Source of the DNA: Roseicyclus sediminis
Lineage (GTDB): Bacteria; Pseudomonadota; Alphaproteobacteria; Rhodobacterales; Rhodobacteraceae
Assembly (NCBI RefSeq): GCF_025515305.1
Contig: NZ_JAOPHT010000006.1
Location: forward strand, 1-64,000
DNA length: 64,000 bases
Direction of reading: 5' to 3'
Below, piece after piece: positions 59,197 to 64,000 of the stretch. Under the pieces are notes generated by a model. The model saw nothing but the letters and a program-made list of their open reading frames with translations. It was not told the origin of the DNA and made no database searches. Both the position numbers and the translations under genes were made by a program. Within the stretch, counting starts at the first letter, position 1. Each line of letters opens with the position of its first letter.

Positions 59197-60108
59197 TCAA
59201 TGCGCGGGCTGGATGAAGGTTCCGTTGCGCAGGTCGCGCATCGCCTGCATGAGTTCCTCCTGCGTGTTCATCACGATCGGCCCGTGCCAGGCCACAGGCT
59301 CCTCGATCGGCGCGCCGGAGATCAGGAGGAAACGCACCCCCTCCGGGCCCGCCTGCACCGTCACCTCGTCGCCCGCGCCGAACCGGATCAGCGTCCGGTC
59401 GCCCGACATGTCGCGGATGTTCACCTCGCGGCCCATCACTTCCTTTTCCAGAAGGACGCCCGTGGGCTTCGAGGCATCGCTGAAGGCACCCGCCCCCTGG
59501 AAGACATAGGCGAAGGCCCGGCGGTACGTGTCGATCTTGAACGTCTTCCGCACCCCTGCAGGCACTGTGATGTCCAGATACTGCGGATCGGCGGCGATGC
59601 CGTCGACGGGCCCGCGCTTGCCCCAGAACTCGCCGGTGATGACACGCACATGCGTGCCGTCGTCATCGGTGATCTCGGGGATCTCGGCGCCCTGGATGTC
59701 CTGGTAGCGCGGCGCGGTCATCTTCATGCTGGACGGCAGGTTGCCCCAGAGCTGGAACCCGTGCATCTGCCCCTTCGCGTTCCCCAGCGGCATTTCCTGG
59801 TGAAGGATGCCAGACCCGGCCGTCATCCACTGGACCGAGCCCGGGCCGAGGCGCCCGGTATTCCCGAGGCTGTCGGCATGCTCGACCGTGCCTTCGAGGA
59901 CATAGGTGATCGTCTCGATCCCCCGATGGGGATGCCACGGGAAGCCCTTCCGAAAATAGGCCGGGTCGTCATTGCGGAAATCGTCGAACAGGAGGAACGG
60001 GTCGAGTTCGGTCGGGTCCTGGAAGCCGAAGGCGCGGTGCAGGTGGACACCCGCGCCTTCCATGGTGGGCTGGGCGGGACGGGTCTCGAGGATCGGGCGG
60101 ATGGACAT
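59197..60108 (-). CDS. Pirin family protein
   Basis: A 303-residue bicupin. The N-terminal cupin has the metal site FPWHPHRGIETITYVLEG, and further on GILHQEMP supplying His and Glu, matching pirin. The C-terminal cupin carries YRRAFAYVFQGAGAF. Bacterial pirins can act as quercetinases or redox sensors; the role here is open. The Met at 60108 was chosen as the family start. It follows a gap of about 150 bases from the divergent membrane protein gene. Confidence 0.94.
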   Translation of the reverse strand: MSIRPILETRPAQPTMEGAGVHLHRAFGFQDPTELDPFLLFDDFRNDDPAYFRKGFPWHPHRGIETITYVLEGTVEHADSLGNTGRLGPGSVQWMTAGSGILHQEMPLGNAKGQMHGFQLWGNLPSSMKMTAPRYQDIQGAEIPEITDDDGTHVRVITGEFWGKRGPVDGIAADPQYLDITVPAGVRKTFKIDTYRRAFAYVFQGAGAFSDASKPTGVLLEKEVMGREVNIRDMSGDRTLIRFGAGDEVTVQAGPEGVRFLLISGAPIEEPVAWHGPIVMNTQEELMQAMRDLRNGTFIQPAH

Positions 60109-60255
60109 GGGATTTCTCCTGAGCGTGCGTTGACCGGCAGATAGTCCGCGCCGCGCGTCGCGGCAATCGGGCCTTGCGAAGGGCAACTGTGCGTTCGTGC
60201 AGAACCGGCGCATCGCCCCTCGCCAAGGGCCGCAGCAGCGGATATGGGGCGGGAC

Positions 60256-60759
60256 ATGGCGAACCGCAGAAACAGACCCGGCCCGGACGACGTGCTGGCC
60301 ACGATCAACCCGAAACCCGCGCGGCGCTGGTTTGCCGTGGGCACGACGGGTCTGCTCGGCCTGATCCTCGTCTATATCGCCGCCGCGTTTCCACCCGCCG
60401 ATCTCGCGTGGCTGGCCTTCCTCGTGGCGCTCGGGGCGATTTGCCTCTGGTGGGCCTGGCGCGTCTGGACGGCAACCGCCGTCACGCTGGAGCTGACGCG
60501 GAACGAATTGCGGGAACGGGGCGGACGGCAGCTCTGTGCCGTGGAGAACATCGACCGGATCGACGGAAGCGCCTTCGCCTTCAAACCCGCCGCGGGGTTC
60601 GTGATCCACCTGCGCGAACCCGGCACGCGCGTCTACGCGCCGGGTCTCTGGTGGCGGTCGGGCCGCCGTGTCGCGGTTGGCGGGGCCACGGCCCGCGCCG
60701 AGGGCAAGGCGGTGGCCGAGCTGCTCAACGTGATCCTCGCCGAGCGCGAGCGCGGCTAG
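60256..60759 (+). CDS. Two-helix membrane protein with PH-like tail
   Basis: A 167-residue protein with a short cytoplasmic N-tail, two close transmembrane helices (about 28-46 and 52-72) and a C-terminal domain (VTLELTRNELRERGGRQLCAVENIDRIDGSAFAFKPAAGFVIHL) resembling bacterial PH-like domains in membrane proteins. Function unknown. An ATG at 60244 is an alternative start. The stop shares the palindrome CTAG with the stop of the convergent glutamate dehydrogenase gene. Confidence 0.78.
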   Translation: MANRRNRPGPDDVLATINPKPARRWFAVGTTGLLGLILVYIAAAFPPADLAWLAFLVALGAICLWWAWRVWTATAVTLELTRNELRERGGRQLCAVENIDRIDGSAFAFKPAAGFVIHLREPGTRVYAPGLWWRSGRRVAVGGATARAEGKAVAELLNVILAERERG

Positions 60760-62189
60760 ATCCCCTTTTCCTCGTAGCTTCTGGCGACCCGCTTGATGCC
60801 CACGAGAAAGCCAGCCGTGCGCAGGTCGGTGACGTCGTCGCGTTCCCACCAGATTTCGCGCATGGACTGGTAGGCGCCGCGCATCGTGTCATCGAGGCCC
60901 GAGCGCACGAGCTCCAGCTCGCCCGCGCCCCTGAGGTATTTCTCCTTGAAGCCGGGCGAGAGCGTCCAGTTGATCGACGCGTCGCGGCTGATCCGCTCCA
61001 GCTCGTCGACGATCAGCTGGTGGCGCGCCTCCTCCTGCCGGCGCTGCATCCGGCCGAACCGGATGTGGCTGAGGTTCTTGACCCATTCGAAGTAGGACAC
61101 CGTGACGCCACCCGCATTGGCGTAGAGGTCAGGAATGATGACCGTCCCCTTGTGGCGCAGGACCTCGTCCGCACCCGCCGTTATCGGCCCGTTCGCGGCC
61201 TCGACGATCAGCGGCGCCTTGATGTTCTCGGCGTTGCCGAGGTTGATGACCCCTTCCAGCGCGGCCGGAATGAGGATGTCGCACTCGGCCTCCAGCACGG
61301 CCCTGCCATCGGCATGAAAGGTGCCGAAGGGGCAATCCTTGACCCCGCCATGCCGCACGATCCAGTCCCGCAGCGCCGCGATGTCGAGACCGTCGGGGTT
61401 CTCGACCGCGCCATCGCGCTCGATCACGTGGGTGATCTTGCAGCCGTCCTCGGTCGAGAGGAACAGCGCAGCGTGATAGCCTACGTTGCCGAGGCCCTGC
61501 ACCACCACGCGCTTGCCGTCGAGCGAACCCGCGAGGTTCGCGCGCTTCACATCCTCGGGATGTCGGAAGAACTCGCGCAGCGCGTATTGCACGCCGCGCC
61601 CCGTCGCCTCGACCCGGCCCTGGATGCCGCCGGCATGGATCGGCTTGCCCGTGACGCAGGCGCGCGCGTTGATGTCGGTCGTGTTCATCCGGTTGTACTG
61701 GTCGGCGATCACCGCCATCTCGTTCTCGCCCGTCCCCATGTCGGGCGCCGGCACGTTTTGCGCCGGATTGATGAGGTCGCGCTTGATGAGCTCGTAGGCG
61801 AAGCGGCGGGTGATCTTCTCGATCTCGTCGCGGTCGTACTGGCGCGGATCGATGCACAGCCCCCCCTTCGATCCGCCGAAGGGCGCCTCGACCAGCGCGC
61901 ACTTGTAGGTCATCAGCGCGGCCAGCGCCTCGACCTCGTCCTGGTGGACGGTCGGCGCGTAGCGGATGCCGCCCTTCACGGGCTCCATGTGTTCGGAATG
62001 GACCGATCGGTAGCCGGTGAAGGTCCGGATCTCGCCCCTGAGGCGGACCCCGAACCGAACGGTATAGGTCGCGTTGCAGACGCGGATCTTCTCCTCGAGC
62101 CCCGGCGGCAGATCGAGAAGCGCGGCAGCGCGGTTGAACATCAGGTCGACGGACTGGCGGAAACTCGGCTCGGTCGCCGTGGTGGACAT
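60756..62189 (-). CDS. gdhA: Glu/Leu/Phe/Val dehydrogenase (glutamate dehydrogenase)
   Basis: A 477-residue dehydrogenase. Substrate and catalytic region: VKGGIRYAPTVHQDEVEALAALMTYKCALVEAPFGGSKGGL with the catalytic Lys in GGSKGG (about 128) and APDMGTGENEM. The NAD(P) fold has VVVQGLGNVGYHAALFL (about 230). It most likely interconverts glutamate with 2-oxoglutarate and ammonia. Cofactor preference is not readable by eye. The Met at 62189 follows GGAGAG; a frame reaching 62504 contains non-family sequence. The 3' end is interlocked with the convergent gene. Confidence 0.94.
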   Translation of the reverse strand: MSTTATEPSFRQSVDLMFNRAAALLDLPPGLEEKIRVCNATYTVRFGVRLRGEIRTFTGYRSVHSEHMEPVKGGIRYAPTVHQDEVEALAALMTYKCALVEAPFGGSKGGLCIDPRQYDRDEIEKITRRFAYELIKRDLINPAQNVPAPDMGTGENEMAVIADQYNRMNTTDINARACVTGKPIHAGGIQGRVEATGRGVQYALREFFRHPEDVKRANLAGSLDGKRVVVQGLGNVGYHAALFLSTEDGCKITHVIERDGAVENPDGLDIAALRDWIVRHGGVKDCPFGTFHADGRAVLEAECDILIPAALEGVINLGNAENIKAPLIVEAANGPITAGADEVLRHKGTVIIPDLYANAGGVTVSYFEWVKNLSHIRFGRMQRRQEEARHQLIVDELERISRDASINWTLSPGFKEKYLRGAGELELVRSGLDDTMRGAYQSMREIWWERDDVTDLRTAGFLVGIKRVARSYEEKGI

Positions 62190-62475
62190 GGTCTCTCCTC
62201 CCCGGCCCGGCAGGGTTGAGCACGCCCCAAGCGGCGGCGCCACCGGGCGCTGGCCCATGAAACGCACAGGCGGCCCCGCGGTTACAACCCCCAAATCCGC
62301 CAAATTGGGTCGATCAGGAACCGGTTGGCGTCCACCCGCCCTTTCTTTCCGCCCCGGGCCGAAACACCCCGTTTCCATCTTCGAACTGCCAAAATTCTGC
62401 CGCGGTTGCACGGCAGTTGGATGCTTCCATTCCTGCGTCTTGTCGCAGTCCAGGGGTAACCAGCAGGAGCGCGAA

Positions 62476-63999
62476 ATGCGCCAGTTCGACCGGATCTCGA
62501 CCATCCATGGCGCCTACTCGGCGCGCCGCGACCGGCTTGTCCGCCGGTTCATGCGGAGCGAGGAAGGCACGATCACCACCTTCGCACTGATGATCTTCAT
62601 CCTGATGGTGGCCGTCGCCGGAATCGCGATCGACATCATGCGCTACGAGACACAGCGCGTGCAGTTGCAGTACACGCTCGACCGCGCCGTCCTGGCCGCG
62701 GCTTCGGTGTCGCAGCCGCTGAACCCTGTCGCGGTGGTCGAGAACTATTTCGAGATCTCCGGCCTCAACAACTACCGCCTGAACGTGAACGTCGAGGAAG
62801 GCATCAACTTCCGCCGCGTGAACGCCTATGCAGAAGTCGAGATCAACACGCTCTTCATGCACATGTTCGGGGTGCGCGTCCTGACCTCGCCCGCGGAAGG
62901 CGCCGCCGAGGAGATCATTCCGAACGTCGAGGTCTCGCTCGTTCTCGACATCTCGGGCTCCATGCGCTTCACCGACAGCGACGGCATGCCCCAGATCGAC
63001 CGGCTGCGCCCGGCCGCCCGAAACTTCATCGACCGCGTCCTCGAAGACGACCGTGCGGCCGCGACCACGATCTCGGTGGTTCCCTATGCCGGACAGGTCA
63101 ATCCCGGCGCGGCGATGTTCGACCTGATCGGTGGCGTGCGCGCCTATGTCGACTACGAGGATACCAACGGCGACACCGTCACGGTCCTGCGCGACCACCC
63201 CCGATCGCATTGCGTGGAATTCGACAGCAGCGACTTCGACCTGCGCGCAATCCCGCAGGGCGCTTCGTTCGACCAGGTGCCGCATTTCATGAACTGGTCC
63301 ATCGACAATCCGACGATGGACTGGGGCTGGTGCCCGCTGGAGGGCAACACCAGCCTGCTCGAGAACTCCTCGGCGATCCAGTATTTCTCGAACCAGGCAA
63401 ACGACCTCGAGGGTTACATCAACCGGATGCGCCTGCACGACGGCACGGGCACGCATTACGGGATGCTTTGGGGCCTCTGGCTTCTGAACCCCGACAGCAA
63501 CTGGGCCGTGCGGGAACTGGTCAATCAAGGTGCGGTGTCCTCCGATTTCGAAGACCGCCCGGCGGCGTTCGACGACCCCGAGACGCTGAAGGTGATCGTC
63601 CTGATGACCGACGGCGCCATCACCGACCAGATCCGTCCGCGCTTCCAGGACCGGACGCTGTCGCCGCTCGATGAAACCAACCCCACCCGGATCTTCCTGA
63701 ACCACACGCAGGAACTGCAGGAGCAGAGCAACAGCGGGGACTGCAACGGTCAGGGCTGCCGTGTCACCGAGAGCGCCCGGAACACGAACCTCAGCCGCTT
63801 CTACGCCGCCTGCCAGGCCGCGCGGGACAACGGCGTGATCGTCTTCACCATCGCCTTCAACACCAATTCCAACGGTCGGACCGAGATGCAGAACTGCGCT
63901 TCGTCGATCGCCCATTACTACGACGTGCGGGGCTCCGATCTCGATGCGGCCTTCCAGTCCATCGCCGGCGCCATCAACCAGCTGAGGCTCATCCAGTAA
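62476..63999 (+). CDS. TadG-like pilus protein with von Willebrand A domain
   Basis: A 507-residue protein that is complete at the window edge (TAA at 63997-63999). An N-terminal basic tail and one transmembrane helix (TTFALMIFILMVAVAGIAIDIMRYETQRVQLQYTLDRAVLAAAS, about 34-75) match the TadE/TadG Flp-pilus module. From about 155 a vWA domain follows with the metal-site VSLVLDISGSMRF and later VLMTDGAITD. There are several Cys pairs. It likely sits in the tight-adherence secretion system and faces the periplasm. An AGGAG site precedes the ATG at 62476. Confidence 0.9.
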   Translation: MRQFDRISTIHGAYSARRDRLVRRFMRSEEGTITTFALMIFILMVAVAGIAIDIMRYETQRVQLQYTLDRAVLAAASVSQPLNPVAVVENYFEISGLNNYRLNVNVEEGINFRRVNAYAEVEINTLFMHMFGVRVLTSPAEGAAEEIIPNVEVSLVLDISGSMRFTDSDGMPQIDRLRPAARNFIDRVLEDDRAAATTISVVPYAGQVNPGAAMFDLIGGVRAYVDYEDTNGDTVTVLRDHPRSHCVEFDSSDFDLRAIPQGASFDQVPHFMNWSIDNPTMDWGWCPLEGNTSLLENSSAIQYFSNQANDLEGYINRMRLHDGTGTHYGMLWGLWLLNPDSNWAVRELVNQGAVSSDFEDRPAAFDDPETLKVIVLMTDGAITDQIRPRFQDRTLSPLDETNPTRIFLNHTQELQEQSNSGDCNGQGCRVTESARNTNLSRFYAACQAARDNGVIVFTIAFNTNSNGRTEMQNCASSIAHYYDVRGSDLDAAFQSIAGAINQLRLIQ

Positions 64000-64000
64000 T

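Overview
The window looks like a chromosomal segment of a marine-type Rhodobacteraceae (Roseobacter group or close relative). The DNA is strongly GC-rich. It carries a PccR-type short-chain acyl-CoA regulator with TTTGCAAA operators, a CuyA-like cysteate lyase, a GAAC-N7-GAAC (alphaproteobacterial LexA) box in front of mmcB, a tRNA-His lacking an encoded G-1, and several small proteins of families I associate with this group (DUF6497, DUF6476, DUF6324). No phage, insertion sequence, CRISPR array or rRNA operon was recognised. Most of the window is core or housekeeping DNA, densely packed, with many ATGA-type stop/start overlaps.

Layout. 0.1-6.6 kb: propionate assimilation (RidA, pccB, DUF486 protein, Bcr/CflA exporter, pccR, CoxG-like protein) with two clusters of PccR-type operators. 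6.7-11.9 kb: YdcH-like protein behind an FNR-type promoter, a HAD-fold protein lacking its catalytic Asp, a DMT permease, a divergent argO/argP-like pair, and YebC. 12-18.4 kb: two SLC13/TrkA-C permeases facing each other across a small lipoprotein, then a leftward operon of 5-formyl-THF cyclo-ligase, TIGR00282 phosphoesterase and EamA permease. 18.5-24.7 kb: VOC and GNAT pair, DjlA-like co-chaperone with a nuclease-fold protein, TetR regulator with a long inverted repeat, oligoendopeptidase F. 24.9-33.9 kb: bfd-bfr iron storage, DksA-like and CDGSH proteins, an oxidoreductase, rpoH, rluD, tRNA-His, a cation/proton antiporter and SOS-controlled mmcB. 34.2-46.2 kb: membrane proteins, then the riboflavin cluster (nusB, ribH, a RibB with a degenerate RibA-like domain, an unknown protein, a 37-codon unannotated ORF, ribE). 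A 5-kb block on the opposite strand holding capsule genes kpsS, a Wza/KpsD-like lipoprotein gene and kpsC separates this from ribD-nrdR. 46.4-51.7 kb: YjbQ, DUF2161 nuclease-fold protein, rpmB, a copper-handling pair, sirtuin, low-molecular-weight phosphatase and small exported proteins. 51.8-64 kb: cuyA-like lyase with a racemase, lepA, DsrE protein, two further FNR-type sites around a roughly 1-kb gene-poor stretch, cytochrome b561, hydrolase, pirin, glutamate dehydrogenase and a TadG-like pilus protein that ends at the window edge.

Most notable points: (i) a 37-codon ORF coupled by ATGA overlaps on both sides inside the riboflavin operon; (ii) three FNR/Dnr-type boxes in intergenic DNA, two with a -10-like hexamer at class II spacing, in front of a YdcH-like protein, an unnamed 91-residue helical protein and a 59-residue membrane protein with cytochrome b561; (iii) a degenerate RibA-like domain without the zinc cysteines; (iv) the capsule cassette splitting the rib genes; (v) a predicted dead HAD enzyme. 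Start codons were often moved inward from the longest reading frame using Shine-Dalgarno position or family length; this is said in each entry.
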